Below are positions 18,974 to 29,211 of a stretch of DNA of 64,000 nt, piece by piece (within the stretch, counting starts at the first letter, position 1; every line of letters begins with the position of its first letter). Origin of the DNA: Paracoccaceae bacterium (GTDB lineage Bacteria; Pseudomonadota; Alphaproteobacteria; Rhodobacterales; Rhodobacteraceae); the NCBI GenBank assembly GCA_014879735.1, contig JACSRN010000132.1, positions 17,102 to 81,101 of the forward strand, written 5' to 3'. Position numbers and translations under genes: made by a program. Under the pieces are notes generated by a model that was not told the origin of the DNA, made no database searches, and saw only the letters and a program-made list of their open reading frames with translations.

Positions 18974-19893
18974 GTCAGCTCCTTCAGCTTTTTGAACGCC
19001 GCGCGGCGGGTCGCGGCAAAGGCGACCAGCGCCGCAAGGGGCGGCAGGATGAAGGGCCAGAGCCAACCGGCCCCCGAAAAGCCCAGCCCGGTCAGAAAGC
19101 CCCCCGCGGCATCGGCCGCAGGCAGCAGCAGCACGCCGGCCAGCCCTGCCAGCGCACCCGCCGCCGATCCAGTCAGCGCGCGCAGGGTGAAACGGCGGAC
19201 GAAGGCGCGGGCGATGTAGCTGTCCTGCGCGCCGATCAGCCGCAGAACCTTTACCACCTGGGCATTGGCGGCCAGCGAGGCATTGGCGGCCAGGGTGATC
19301 ATCGCGGCCATCGTGGCCCCGATCAGCACGATCGACAGCCAGCCCAGCAGCCGCAACCGCGCGGCTGCCTCGGCCAGCGGCCGCCGCCAACGGGTATGGT
19401 CGTCAAGGATCGCACCCGGCGCCTCGGCGGCCAGGCGCTGGCGAAGACCCTCGCCATCATAGCCCTGCCCATCCTCGACCACCTCGATCAGCCGGGGCAG
19501 CGGCAGGTCCTGCACCGGAAGATCGGGACCAAACCACGGCTCCAGCAGCCGGCGGTTCTCTTCATCGGTCAGCGCACGGGCCGAGGCGATGCCGGGCGTG
19601 GTCGACAGCAGCGCCAGCACGGCGTCGGTCTGGGCCTGCATCTGCTGCGGTGGCGCCGAAAGACGGATCGTCGCCGTGCGGGCCAGCGCATCCGACCATC
19701 GGTCCGCCAGGCGCCCCGAGGCCAGCGACAGCGCCAGCGCGAAGACGCAGAGGAAGGTCATGGCACCGGCGGTAAAGGTGGTGAGCCAGGCCGTCGGCCC
19801 CGAGGGCGGCACCACGCGGTCGGCCTGCCGGTCAGGGACCATCAGCGCCACGAACGGATCAGCCAGGCGGGACAGCAGCGGGGGCAGGGTCAC
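18970..19893 (-). CDS. ftsX: Cell division protein FtsX-like permease
   Basis: 307 aa, FtsX-like TM topology, QVVKVLRLIGAQDSYIARAFVRRF; overlaps ftsE. Confidence 0.85.
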   Translation of the reverse strand: MTLPPLLSRLADPFVALMVPDRQADRVVPPSGPTAWLTTFTAGAMTFLCVFALALSLASGRLADRWSDALARTATIRLSAPPQQMQAQTDAVLALLSTTPGIASARALTDEENRRLLEPWFGPDLPVQDLPLPRLIEVVEDGQGYDGEGLRQRLAAEAPGAILDDHTRWRRPLAEAAARLRLLGWLSIVLIGATMAAMITLAANASLAANAQVVKVLRLIGAQDSYIARAFVRRFTLRALTGSAAGALAGLAGVLLLPAADAAGGFLTGLGFSGAGWLWPFILPPLAALVAFAATRRAAFKKLKELT

Positions 19894-20561
19894 AGATCCG
19901 CCCCCGCCAGTTGGATGCGCCGTTTCGAGATGCGCAGGACACGCGCCGGGACCTGGTTCTTGGCCTGCCGGATCAGGTTCAGGTCGTGGGTGGCAATGAC
20001 GATGGTCTTGCCCATGCGGTTCAGCTCCACCAGCAAGGTCAGCAACCGCAGCGACATCTCCCAGTCGACATTGCCGGTCGGCTCGTCGGCCAGGATCACG
20101 TCCGGCCCCATGATGATGGCCCGCGCCAGCGCAGCGCGCTGCCGTTCGCCCCCCGACAGCGAGGGCGGCAGCGCATCCGACAGATGCTTCAGCCCCACCC
20201 AGGCCAGCAGCGCGCCAAGATCCTCGGCATTGCCGCGCCGCTCGGCCACCATCAGCGGCAGCATCACATTGGTGGCCAGCGGCAGATGGTCAAGGAACTG
20301 GCCGTCCTGGTGCACCACCCCGATCCGCCGTCGCGTCCGGGCAATATCGTCCCGCGACAGGCTTTTCACCTCGCGGTCGAAGATCGTGACGTGGCCGGCC
20401 GTCGGCATCAGTTCGGCATAGGCCATCTTCAGGAAGGTGGTCTTGCCCGAGCCCGACGGGCCGGTCAGGAAGTGGAACGATCCCGGCGCAAGACGCAGCG
20501 AGACCTCGGACAGCAACTCGCCCCCGCCATAGTTGTAGGCCGCATTCTCGAAGGCAATCAC
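19890..20561 (-). CDS. ftsE: Cell division ATP-binding protein FtsE
   Basis: ENAAYNYGGGELLSEVSLRLAPGSFHFLTGPSGSGKTTFLKMAY; LSGGERQRAALARAI; GTG start at 20561. Confidence 0.88.
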   Translation of the reverse strand: MIAFENAAYNYGGGELLSEVSLRLAPGSFHFLTGPSGSGKTTFLKMAYAELMPTAGHVTIFDREVKSLSRDDIARTRRRIGVVHQDGQFLDHLPLATNVMLPLMVAERRGNAEDLGALLAWVGLKHLSDALPPSLSGGERQRAALARAIIMGPDVILADEPTGNVDWEMSLRLLTLLVELNRMGKTIVIATHDLNLIRQAKNQVPARVLRISKRRIQLAGADL

Positions 20562-20734
20562 CGCCTGTATCCCCTGCCCCTGTGCGCTCGTCCCGCACGA
20601 ATTGGCCGCGTTTCCCCTGTGCCTTCCATCGCACGCGCCTTGCGGATCCCACAAGAGCAGGACACAAAGTCTTGGATGGTCTTGGGTTCGTTGCTACAAC
20701 AGCACCGGGCGAATGCCTAGACGGGGTGGAATTG

Positions 20735-21499
20735 ATGCGTTTGGCCTGCCCAAACTGCGATGCCAGATACGAGATTCCCGACGACGCGATTCCTGAGGCC
20801 GGTCGCGACGTGCAATGCTCGAATTGCGGGCATGCCTGGTTCCAGACACGCCCTGCCACTGACGCAGGCGCGGATATCCCGGCGCCGCGCGCCGCCGCGC
20901 AGGAAGGCCCGGCGCCCGCACTTTCGGCGCCCGCCCCCGAAGCGGCACGGAACACCATCGACAATTCGGTCCTGTCCATCCTGCGCGAAGAGGCCGACCG
21001 CGAGGCTGAGGCACGCAGGGCCGAGGCACGGCGCAGCGCCTCGCGTCGGGCAGAAGCGGAGGAGCAGTTTCGCACCCAGCCCGATCTGGGTATCGCTTTG
21101 CCCCCCGCGGCTTCGGCGGGCGGGCAGCGGCTGAAGCCCCTGACAGGTGAAGATGCCGAGACGGCCGCCGCCAAACCGGCCGCCCGGCGCGACCTTCTGC
21201 CAAATGTCGACGACATCAACTCCACGCTGCAGCCCGACAGCACAGACGGGGAGGAGGAGGAGGACGAGGCCGCGTCCGAACTGACGCGAGGCACCGCTTT
21301 CCGCATCGGCTTTCTGATTGCGCTATCAGTTCTGGTGGCGGCTGCCGTGGTCTATCTGGCGGCGCCCGCCATTCAGAAGACGGTGCCGGCACTGGAAACC
21401 CCGCTCGCCTCCTATGTCGGTTTTGTCGACGGGCTGCGCCACCGGCTTGACGCGCTGATGGACAGCGCGACCGACAAGCTGAACGGCGATGGCGGCTGA
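20735..21499 (+). CDS. Zinc-ribbon (MJ0042-type) domain membrane protein
   Basis: MRLACPNCDARYEIPDDAIPEAGRDVQCSNCGHAWFQT then acidic linker and one TM helix. Confidence 0.85.
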   Translation: MRLACPNCDARYEIPDDAIPEAGRDVQCSNCGHAWFQTRPATDAGADIPAPRAAAQEGPAPALSAPAPEAARNTIDNSVLSILREEADREAEARRAEARRSASRRAEAEEQFRTQPDLGIALPPAASAGGQRLKPLTGEDAETAAAKPAARRDLLPNVDDINSTLQPDSTDGEEEEDEAASELTRGTAFRIGFLIALSVLVAAAVVYLAAPAIQKTVPALETPLASYVGFVDGLRHRLDALMDSATDKLNGDGG

Positions 21500-21502
21500 C
21501 GC

Positions 21503-24013
21503 TCAGAACAGGTCCAGCAGACGCTTGAGGTAGTCGAGTTCCTCTTGCGGCCGTTCCGCTTCGCCTGAGCGGCGGCGGATTTCGTCCAGCAGTTCCTGCG
21601 CGCGGGTGTCGGGGTCGTTCTGCACCATGTTCTGGTCCGAACCGATCCGCGCCGCATCGCCAGTCTCGCGACCCAGCGGATCCTTGCCGTTCGGATCGGC
21701 ACGGCCGGCCTGACGCTGGTCGCCGCCGGTGCCCTGCTCGTCGCGCTGTTCCTGCGCCAGAGCATCGCCGAATTCCTTCATGCCTTCACGCATGGCCTGC
21801 ATCGCTTCGGCCTGTCGGTCGAGCGCGCCGTCCAGGTCGCCCTCCTCCAGCGCCCGCTCGGCCTGGCGCATCGCCTCTTCGGCGCGGTCCAGCGCATCGC
21901 GACCGGCCTCGCCATCTTCCGTACCGTCGCCGGGCAGCCGGCCCGACTGCAGGTCGTTCAGCCGCTGGCGCAACTCGCCCTGCCGCTCGGCCAACTCGTC
22001 CGGATCCTGCGCGCCCGGCTCGCCGTTGCGGTCGCGCTGCATGTCGCGATAGGCGTCATCGGACAGGCCCTGCTGATCTTGCAGCGTTTGGCCCAGTTCC
22101 TTCATCGACGGATTGCCCTGGCCTTCGCCCTGACCCTCGCCCTGCGTGACCTGCAGGTTTTCCATCAGCTGGCGCAACTGCTCCATCAGCGCCATCGCCT
22201 CGGCGGTCTTGCCCTCGTTCATCAGCCGCTCGATCTCGTCCAGCATCTGCTGCAACTGGTCGCCGGTGATTTCCTGGCCACCCTCCTGCGGCGGCTGGGG
22301 GTTGCGCATGGCCTCTTCGCCAAGCTCGCGCGTATAATCGCGCATCGCCTGCTGCATATCCTTCATCAACTGGTCGATTTCCTCGGGCGAGGCGCCGTTG
22401 CGGATCGCCTCTTCCAGTCGGTCCTGCGCGCGCTGCAGCCGGTCCATCGCAGAACCGAGATCGCCCTCCTCGAACATGAAGGCGATCTGCCACAATTCCT
22501 CGGCAATCGCGTCGCGCTGTTCGGTGGTCAGCGGTAGTGCCATGGCGTCCAACTCGCGGATCAGCACCCGCAACCGCTTCGCGGCACTGGCCGAGCGCGA
22601 CAGATCCTCGGGCCGGTACATCATCGCCTTCAGGATTGGCAGCGCCCGCGACAGGTTCTCGCGGTTCCAGAGCAGATCGCGCCGCATCTCGATCACGGCC
22701 GCAGCCATCGGATCGAAGAACCGCCGGCCGGGCAGGGTAACGGCATAGGCCGGCGCCTCGCCCGCATTGGCACCGGCATCGGTCACGGAAAACACCATGC
22801 TGACCGGCATGTTCGCCAGCACCGATTGCGATACGTCATCGACCAGCGTCTCGTCGATCTTCGCGCGATCGCCCTTCACCGGCATGGGCAAGTCCAGAAC
22901 CAGCGGTGCGATGGGCTCGGGTTCGATCGACAGGCCGAAGCGGCGGTCGACCCCGGCAAGATCAAGCGTGATCGACACCTGCCCGCCGGTGACGCCATAG
23001 TCGTCCTCGGCGGCGAAGCCCTGCTTGAACTTGCCATCCGCCTCGCGCCCCATCTCGCCCGAGACCTGAACCGTCGGCGCCAGATCGGGGATCGCCATCA
23101 CTTGCCATTCGCGACCGCCGCGGCCGGCAATGGCCAGCCGGCCCGATTGGCTGACGGTCAGGTCGGTCAGACCCGCCAGCCCCTGTGGCACCGCGGCCGT
23201 AGCACCATCGGCCGTGGCCGGCGCGGGTGGAGCGACCTGCGCGATGTCCTGTTCCACGGTCAGCCCACCCTCGGGGCCGTAAAGCCGGATCTGGATGCGG
23301 GTCCCGACCGGCACCTCGATTGTGTCGCCGGCGATCTCGTTCAGGTAGAGGGTGGGTTTGCCGGTATAGGCGGGAGGTTTGGCCCAGCCCTCCCAGACCG
23401 GGCCGCCGGGCATCGCCTCGGCCGGGCCGGGCGCGATGCCGGTCACTTCCGTCACCCGCCAGAGCGAGCCGAACAGCGCCGCCATGACCGCCGCCGTCAG
23501 CGCCACATAGCGCAGAGAATAGGGATCGCGGGCGGAAAGCTGCAGGTTGGGCTGCACGGGCCGGGCCGCACGCGCCCGTTCGGCCATGCGGGCAAGATGC
23601 ACCCGCCAGACCGCGACCGAGGCCGGATCGGCAGAGCCGACGATCTGGGTGTCGCGCAGCGCAGCGATCGGGCGGCCGGGCAGCGCGGCATCAAGACGGG
23701 CGAGCGCCTCGTCCATGGTGGGGCGACGAAACCGATAGAGACCCCACGCCAGCGCGATCAGGGTCAGCAGCGCCAGAAGCCCGGCGCCGATCTGCACCCA
23801 GAGCAGCGGCCCGTGGTCATGCGCACCGAAGGCTATGGCTGCAAAAGCGAAAAGCAGGATCGTCCAGAGCGGCCAGAAAGCCTGGGTCAGACGCTCGGCC
23901 CACAACCCCGCCAGCGTCAGCCTGCGGGGCCATTTCAGTGCGTCGAGGGCCGTCTCGGGCGCGGGATCCGCCATTCCGCCATCGCTTTCCGGGCTGCCGA
24001 AGATCACAGCCAC
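21503..24013 (-). CDS. TIGR02302-type (DUF4175) large membrane protein
   Basis: 836 aa with N-terminal TM pair and C-terminal Q/E/M-rich helical region; located beside lysA as seen in Rhodobacterales. Confidence 0.75.
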   Translation of the reverse strand: MAVIFGSPESDGGMADPAPETALDALKWPRRLTLAGLWAERLTQAFWPLWTILLFAFAAIAFGAHDHGPLLWVQIGAGLLALLTLIALAWGLYRFRRPTMDEALARLDAALPGRPIAALRDTQIVGSADPASVAVWRVHLARMAERARAARPVQPNLQLSARDPYSLRYVALTAAVMAALFGSLWRVTEVTGIAPGPAEAMPGGPVWEGWAKPPAYTGKPTLYLNEIAGDTIEVPVGTRIQIRLYGPEGGLTVEQDIAQVAPPAPATADGATAAVPQGLAGLTDLTVSQSGRLAIAGRGGREWQVMAIPDLAPTVQVSGEMGREADGKFKQGFAAEDDYGVTGGQVSITLDLAGVDRRFGLSIEPEPIAPLVLDLPMPVKGDRAKIDETLVDDVSQSVLANMPVSMVFSVTDAGANAGEAPAYAVTLPGRRFFDPMAAAVIEMRRDLLWNRENLSRALPILKAMMYRPEDLSRSASAAKRLRVLIRELDAMALPLTTEQRDAIAEELWQIAFMFEEGDLGSAMDRLQRAQDRLEEAIRNGASPEEIDQLMKDMQQAMRDYTRELGEEAMRNPQPPQEGGQEITGDQLQQMLDEIERLMNEGKTAEAMALMEQLRQLMENLQVTQGEGQGEGQGNPSMKELGQTLQDQQGLSDDAYRDMQRDRNGEPGAQDPDELAERQGELRQRLNDLQSGRLPGDGTEDGEAGRDALDRAEEAMRQAERALEEGDLDGALDRQAEAMQAMREGMKEFGDALAQEQRDEQGTGGDQRQAGRADPNGKDPLGRETGDAARIGSDQNMVQNDPDTRAQELLDEIRRRSGEAERPQEELDYLKRLLDLF

Positions 24014-25269
24014 CGCGGCAGCTTATCTCGGGCGATCATTTCGTCAAAGGTCGGCCTTTCGCGAATGACAGCGAATTGATCCCCATGGACCAGAACCTCG
24101 GGCACCAGCGGCCGGCTGTTGTATTCGCTGGCCATCACCGCACCATAGGCCCCCGCGCTGCGAAACGCGACCAGATCGCCCTCGGCCAGCAGCGGCAGTT
24201 CCCGGCCCCGCGCGAAAGTGTCGCCGGTTTCGCAGACCGGGCCCACCACGTCGAACGGCCGGGTCGGCTCGCCGGGCGCCGTCTCGATCACGGGCAGGAT
24301 GTCGTGATGCGCCTCGTACATCGCGGGACGGATCAGATCGTTCATCGCGGCATCGAGGATCAGGAAATCGCGCCCCTCGCCATTCTTCACATAGATCACC
24401 TGGGCAACCAGAAGGCCCGAGTTGCCCGAAATCAGCCGGCCCGGCTCGATCTCGATCTCGCAATCCAGATGACCGAGCGTCCGCTTGATCATCGCGCCAT
24501 AATCGGTGGGCAGCGGCGGCGCCTCGTTCGAACGGGCGTAGGGAATGCCGAGCCCGCCGCCGAGATCCAGCCGCTCGATGCGGTGGCCCTGGGCGCGCAG
24601 GGTTTCGGTCAGATCCGCGACCTTGCGAAAGGCCATCTCAAAGGGGGAAAGTTCGGTCAGCTGGCTGCCGATGTGGACATCGATCCCGACGACCCGCAGC
24701 CCGGGCAGGCGCGCGGCCTCGGCATAGGCGGGAACGGCCCTGGAGATGGGGATGCCGAACTTGTTCTCGCTTTTTCCGGTGGCAATCTTGGCGTGGGTCT
24801 GGGCGTCGACATCAGGGTTCACCCGGATCGCGATGGGCGCAGTGGTACCCAGCGACACCGCCACCTCGGAAATCGCCCGCATCTCGGGTTCGGATTCCAC
24901 GTTGAACTGGCGGACACCGCCCTCCAGCGCGGCGCGAATTTCAGCCCGCGTCTTGCCGACACCGGAAAAGACGATGCGATCCCCTGGCACACCTGCCGCC
25001 CGGGCCCGCAGATATTCGCCGATGGAGACCACATCCATCCCGGCGCCAAGATCGCCCAGCGTCTTCAGCACGGCCACATTCGACAGCGACTTGATCGCAA
25101 AGCAGACCAGATGCGGCAGCGGCGTCAATGCCTCGGTGAACAGGCGGAAATGCCGGGCCAGCGTTGCGGAGGAATAGATGTAGAACGGGGTGCCGACCGC
25201 AGCCGCGATCTCGGTCAGCGCGACATCCTCGGCATGCAGAATGCCGCCCCTGTAAAGGAAATGATCCAT
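24004..25269 (-). CDS. lysA: Diaminopimelate decarboxylase
   Basis: PFYIYSSATLARHFRLF, FAIKSLSNVAVLKTLGDLGAGMDVVS, VGPVCETGDTFARGRELP; start MDHFLYRGG. Confidence 0.95.
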   Translation of the reverse strand: MDHFLYRGGILHAEDVALTEIAAAVGTPFYIYSSATLARHFRLFTEALTPLPHLVCFAIKSLSNVAVLKTLGDLGAGMDVVSIGEYLRARAAGVPGDRIVFSGVGKTRAEIRAALEGGVRQFNVESEPEMRAISEVAVSLGTTAPIAIRVNPDVDAQTHAKIATGKSENKFGIPISRAVPAYAEAARLPGLRVVGIDVHIGSQLTELSPFEMAFRKVADLTETLRAQGHRIERLDLGGGLGIPYARSNEAPPLPTDYGAMIKRTLGHLDCEIEIEPGRLISGNSGLLVAQVIYVKNGEGRDFLILDAAMNDLIRPAMYEAHHDILPVIETAPGEPTRPFDVVGPVCETGDTFARGRELPLLAEGDLVAFRSAGAYGAVMASEYNSRPLVPEVLVHGDQFAVIRERPTFDEMIARDKLPRWL

Positions 25270-25360
25270 CGCCCCCTCGCCGCCCGTGACCGCGCCGCTA
25301 TAGCATGCCTCGCGCTCCGTGCAATTGGCGGCAACGGCCCTCCGGGCTGAAGGCCGGCGC

Positions 25361-25558
25361 TCAGAACCCCGCGGACAACCCAACCGGCCCCAGCCGGGTG
25401 CCGACCGTTCCGCCGGCGCCACTCGCGCCCACCGTGACCGGGCCCAGCGTGGTGGCCAGCGATGGCCTGACATGGCCGGTTGCCGTGTCAAGATGCAGCC
25501 CCATCTGCGGCGTCGAACAGCCGCCCGCCAGCACAAGAAGCAGCAGGAACCGCCTCAC
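25361..25558 (-). CDS. Small (65 aa) putative lipoprotein
   Basis: GTG start overlapping upstream stop (GTGA); VRRFLLLLVLAGGCSTPQMGLHLDTATGHVRPSLATTLGPVTVG... with lipobox LAGGC. Confidence 0.6.
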   Translation of the reverse strand: MRRFLLLLVLAGGCSTPQMGLHLDTATGHVRPSLATTLGPVTVGASGAGGTVGTRLGPVGLSAGF

Positions 25559-25692
25559 AACTCGCCTGCCACCCCGAACCGGGCCGTGCCTGTGACAGTC
25601 AGTCCCGGTTTTTCGGTCGGCGGCTGGGGGGCGCCGTCCACGCCGCAGGCGGCAAAAAGCGACACAAGGGCAAGGGCAAGGATCAGACGCAT
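25555..25692 (-). CDS. Small LptM-like lipoprotein (LPS translocon maturation chaperone family, putative)
   Basis: MRLILALALVSLFAACGVDGAPQPPTEKPGLTVTGTARFGVAGEL: lipobox FAAC and C-G-x-x-G-x-P-x-x-P pattern of the family. Confidence 0.65.
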   Translation of the reverse strand: MRLILALALVSLFAACGVDGAPQPPTEKPGLTVTGTARFGVAGEL

Positions 25693-25726
25693 CGAAGAAC
25701 TCCACTCGGCTCCGGCCGAACCTGCC

Positions 25727-27130
25727 TTAGCCCAGCGCGGCTTGCCAGCGGGCGATCTGTTCGCGCACCCGCACCGGCGCGGTTCCGCCGTAGGACATCC
25801 GCGAATTGACCGAATTCTCGACCCCCAGCACATCGAAGATCTCGTCCGTGATCCCGGCATGAACGGACTGCATCTCGGCCAGCGTCAGACCGGGCAGATC
25901 AACACCCTTCTTCTCGGCCATTGCCACCAGCGTTCCGGTTACATGATGCGCCTCGCGGAAGGGCAGGCCCAGGCGGCGTACCAGCCAGTCGGCCAGATCG
26001 GTCGCGGTGGAAAACCCCGAGGCGGCTGCAGCGCGCAGCGCCTCGCGGTTGGCCGTCATGTCGCCGACCATGCCGGTCATCGCAGCAAGGCCCAGCATCA
26101 GGCTGTCGGCGGCGTCGAAGGCCTGTTCCTTGTCTTCCTGCATGTCCTTGGAATAGGTCAGCGGCAGGCCCTTCATTACCGTGAACAGCGCAACCGTGGC
26201 GCCAAGGATGCGGCCAAGCTTGGCCCGCAAAAGCTCTGCCGCATCGGGATTCTTCTTTTGCGGCATGATGGAGGAGCCGGTCGTCCAGCGGTCTGACAGC
26301 CGCACGAAGCGGAACTGCGCGCTGGACCAGATCACCAGTTCTTCGGCAAAGCGCGACAAGTGCATGGCGCAGATCGAGGCGGCCGACAGGAATTCCAGCG
26401 CAAAATCGCGGTCGGAAACCGAATCGAGGCTGTTGGCCGTAGGCCGGTCGAAGCCCAGCGCTGCCGCGGTCATTTCCCGGTCGATGGCAAAGGAGGTCCC
26501 GGCCAGCGCGGCGGCACCCAAGGGGCATTCGTTCATCCGCGCCCGGGCATCGACAAAACGTGCGCGGTCGCGCGCGAACATCTCGACATAAGCCATCATG
26601 TGATGGCCCCAGGTCACGGGCTGCGCGGTCTGCAGATGGGTAAAGCCCGGCATCACCCAATCCGCCCCGGCCGCTGCCTGCGCCACGAAGGCGCGCATCA
26701 GCGCGGTCAGCCCGGCGATGGCGGCATCGCACTGGTCACGCACCCAAAGCCGGAAATCCACCGCCACCTGATCGTTGCGCGACCGTGCCGTGTGCAGCCT
26801 TTTGCCAGCCTCGCCCACGATCTCGGTCAGCCGCGCCTCGACATTCATGTGAATGTCCTCGCGGTCGGCGCGGAAATCGAACCGGCCGGCCTCGATCTCT
26901 GACAAGACCGTGAGCAGGCCTTCCCCGATGGCATCGGCATCGGTAGGGTTCAGAATGCCCGTTGCCGCCAGCATGGCGGCATGGGCGCGCGATCCGGCGA
27001 TATCCTGCGCGTAAAGCCGCTTGTCGAATCCGATCGAGGCGTTGATCGCCGTCATGATCGCATCCGGCCCCTCGGCGAAACGCCCGCCCCACATCTGGTT
27101 GGCGGCCTGGGTCTGGTCGGAAGCGGTCAT
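25727..27130 (-). CDS. argH: Argininosuccinate lyase
   Basis: [58 protein letters not shown] signature. Confidence 0.96.
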   Translation of the reverse strand: MTASDQTQAANQMWGGRFAEGPDAIMTAINASIGFDKRLYAQDIAGSRAHAAMLAATGILNPTDADAIGEGLLTVLSEIEAGRFDFRADREDIHMNVEARLTEIVGEAGKRLHTARSRNDQVAVDFRLWVRDQCDAAIAGLTALMRAFVAQAAAGADWVMPGFTHLQTAQPVTWGHHMMAYVEMFARDRARFVDARARMNECPLGAAALAGTSFAIDREMTAAALGFDRPTANSLDSVSDRDFALEFLSAASICAMHLSRFAEELVIWSSAQFRFVRLSDRWTTGSSIMPQKKNPDAAELLRAKLGRILGATVALFTVMKGLPLTYSKDMQEDKEQAFDAADSLMLGLAAMTGMVGDMTANREALRAAAASGFSTATDLADWLVRRLGLPFREAHHVTGTLVAMAEKKGVDLPGLTLAEMQSVHAGITDEIFDVLGVENSVNSRMSYGGTAPVRVREQIARWQAALG

Positions 27131-27151
27131 GTCGGGGCCTCGGGGGTGAAG

Positions 27152-27754
27152 ATGGCGGTGCGGACAGGTCTGGCGGTGCTCTACACGGCCTTGGCGCTTG
27201 GTGCAAATCTCGGTGCGACTCCGGCGCTGGCCGAGGAACCCACCGCAGTGGCGGACACGGCGGCGGCCACCGGGGCCGATCCGGCCGCCTTGCGCGAAGG
27301 ATCGATGAAGAAGCTTGCAATCCACGAGGCACCGCAGCCGGTGCCGACTGCCGAGCTTGTGACCATGGAGGACGCCCCGGCCAGCCTGGAGGCCTATCGC
27401 GGCAAATGGGTGGTGCTGAACTTCTGGGCAACCTGGTGCGCACCCTGCCGGGCCGAGATGCCGGCGCTGGACCGGCTGCAGGTGGCCATGCCGGACTTGG
27501 TCGTTTTGCCCCTTGCCACCGGCCGCAACCCGCCCGAGGGAATCGGCCGATTCTTTGAAGAGGCCGGAATCACCAGGCTGCAGACGCTGCGCGACCCCAA
27601 GTCCGCGCTGGCACGGCAGATGGGCGTCCTCGCCCTGCCGGTAACGGTGATCCTGAACCCCGAAGGGCAGGAAGTGGCCCGTATGATCGGCGATGCCGAA
27701 TGGGACAGTGACAGTGCCCGCGCCGTGCTGGCGGCGTTGATGGCCGGCAGTTGA
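27152..27754 (+). CDS. TlpA-family thiol:disulfide oxidoreductase
   Basis: [23 protein letters not shown]; signal peptide; divergent from argH. Confidence 0.9.
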   Translation: MAVRTGLAVLYTALALGANLGATPALAEEPTAVADTAAATGADPAALREGSMKKLAIHEAPQPVPTAELVTMEDAPASLEAYRGKWVVLNFWATWCAPCRAEMPALDRLQVAMPDLVVLPLATGRNPPEGIGRFFEEAGITRLQTLRDPKSALARQMGVLALPVTVILNPEGQEVARMIGDAEWDSDSARAVLAALMAGS

Positions 27755-27795
27755 ACCGCTTGCCGCAGGTGCCCCGCTGCGGCTAGCCTGCGGGC

Positions 27796-28452
27796 ATGCA
27801 GCGCCGAGTCTTCCTCGCCGGTCTCTCGCTTCCCCTTGCGCCATGGTCGGCGGCGGCGACGGGAGGGGATTCGGTCGTGGTCGCCATCGAAGGCGGGGGC
27901 GAGGCGCAGATTTCCGGCGGCGATAGCGTTGCCCTGACGCCGGGTTTGCGGCTGCCGCCCGGAAGCCGGATCGTCACCGGACCGGGCGCGCGGGCCGAAC
28001 TGGCGCTGGCCAGCGGTGGAAGCCTGCATGCCGGAAGCGAAACTTCCGTCGGGCTTGCCAGCGGCAGCGGGAACGAAAGCCTGAATATCTCGGGTGTCGC
28101 AGTGATCGACCGCCGCGGGACGCCCGGCGAGGTCACGGTCGATATTGCAAGCTTCGAGGTCCTGCTCGCCGATGCGCGGGTGTTTATCGACAGCGTCCAG
28201 GGCGGTTCGGTCTTCGTCAAGGACGGCACGGCCGAGGTCGTGCTGCCTGACACCCGCCTTGCCCTGCTCGAGGGCCAGGGCGTCGACCTGCCCGGTCGGG
28301 CCGAACCCACAGGCGGCGGTCTGCCGCCCGTCACCGGAACGCGGCCGGCACCGAGCCCACCCTTGCCCGGTGCGGATGCGCCACTTCTGCCGCAGGTCTG
28401 GGGCGAGCGCCGGATCGAGGCCGCTTTCGCCAGCGTCGGCCTGATCGCCTGA
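27796..28452 (+). CDS. FecR-domain protein with twin-arginine-like signal (FecR-A)
   Basis: [13 protein letters not shown]... then [33 protein letters not shown] FecR-like core; C-term [15 protein letters not shown]. Confidence 0.7.
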   Translation: MQRRVFLAGLSLPLAPWSAAATGGDSVVVAIEGGGEAQISGGDSVALTPGLRLPPGSRIVTGPGARAELALASGGSLHAGSETSVGLASGSGNESLNISGVAVIDRRGTPGEVTVDIASFEVLLADARVFIDSVQGGSVFVKDGTAEVVLPDTRLALLEGQGVDLPGRAEPTGGGLPPVTGTRPAPSPPLPGADAPLLPQVWGERRIEAAFASVGLIA

Positions 28453-28536
28453 TCGGTCCGGGGCGGCCTTGCCCGACTAGGCAGATCCGGGTGCGGCTGC
28501 TAGGCTGCGGCAATTGCCCTGTTCCGCGAGGCTGCC

Positions 28537-29151
28537 ATGATCCGACTGACCCGCCGCCATACCCTTCTGGGCGCCGGCCTTCTGCCGTTCTTACCCGGCC
28601 CGGTGCTGGCCAATACGCCGATCGGGACGGCGGCCGAGGTGACGGGCGACGCCTCGCTGACGCATGAGGGCGCCGTCGCGGCGATGGCGCCCGGCGCGGC
28701 GCTGGCCGAGGGCGATCTTGCCGAAACCGGCACCGACGGGCTGGCGCTGCTCATCCTCGAAACCGACACCAGGCTAAACATGGGGCCGGTTACATCGGTC
28801 GTGCTGGCAAAATACCTGGCGGATGTGGGCGGCACGATCACCCTCGGCGGCGCCGACGGCGGGGCGCTGGTCTTCGACCGGCCCGAGGACCTGCCGCCGA
28901 TCGACCTGACCTTCGACACCGCCTTCGGTCAGATCGGCGTGCGCGGCACCCGGTTCTTCGCCGGGCCAAGCCGCGGCACCTTTGCCGTCTTCTGCCAGCG
29001 CGGCCGGGTGACGGTGGTCAATGCCGGAACCACGCGCGACCTTGGCCCCGGCGACGGGGTGAACCTGTCGGACGGCGCGCCGTCTGAGGTGGCGCAGTGG
29101 AAGCCCGAACGCATCGCCGAGGCTTTTGCCCTGGTCGGCCTGGCGCCCTGA
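28537..29151 (+). CDS. FecR-domain protein with twin-arginine-like signal (FecR-B)
   Basis: MIRLTRRHTLLGAGLLP..., DTAFGQIGVRGTRFFAGPSRGTFAVFCQRGRVTVVNAGTTRDLGPGDGVNL; C-term PERIAEAFALVGLAP. Confidence 0.78.
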   Translation: MIRLTRRHTLLGAGLLPFLPGPVLANTPIGTAAEVTGDASLTHEGAVAAMAPGAALAEGDLAETGTDGLALLILETDTRLNMGPVTSVVLAKYLADVGGTITLGGADGGALVFDRPEDLPPIDLTFDTAFGQIGVRGTRFFAGPSRGTFAVFCQRGRVTVVNAGTTRDLGPGDGVNLSDGAPSEVAQWKPERIAEAFALVGLAP

Positions 29152-29211
29152 CCCCTTGCCGAGGCGGGCCGCTTGCGCGCAGCATGGCGGTGAATATGTG
29201 CGGGAGGCAGC

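Noticed and set aside
21249-21272. GAG repeat (poly-Glu) in the zinc-ribbon protein
   Set aside because: Short imperfect acidic stretch, ordinary linker composition.
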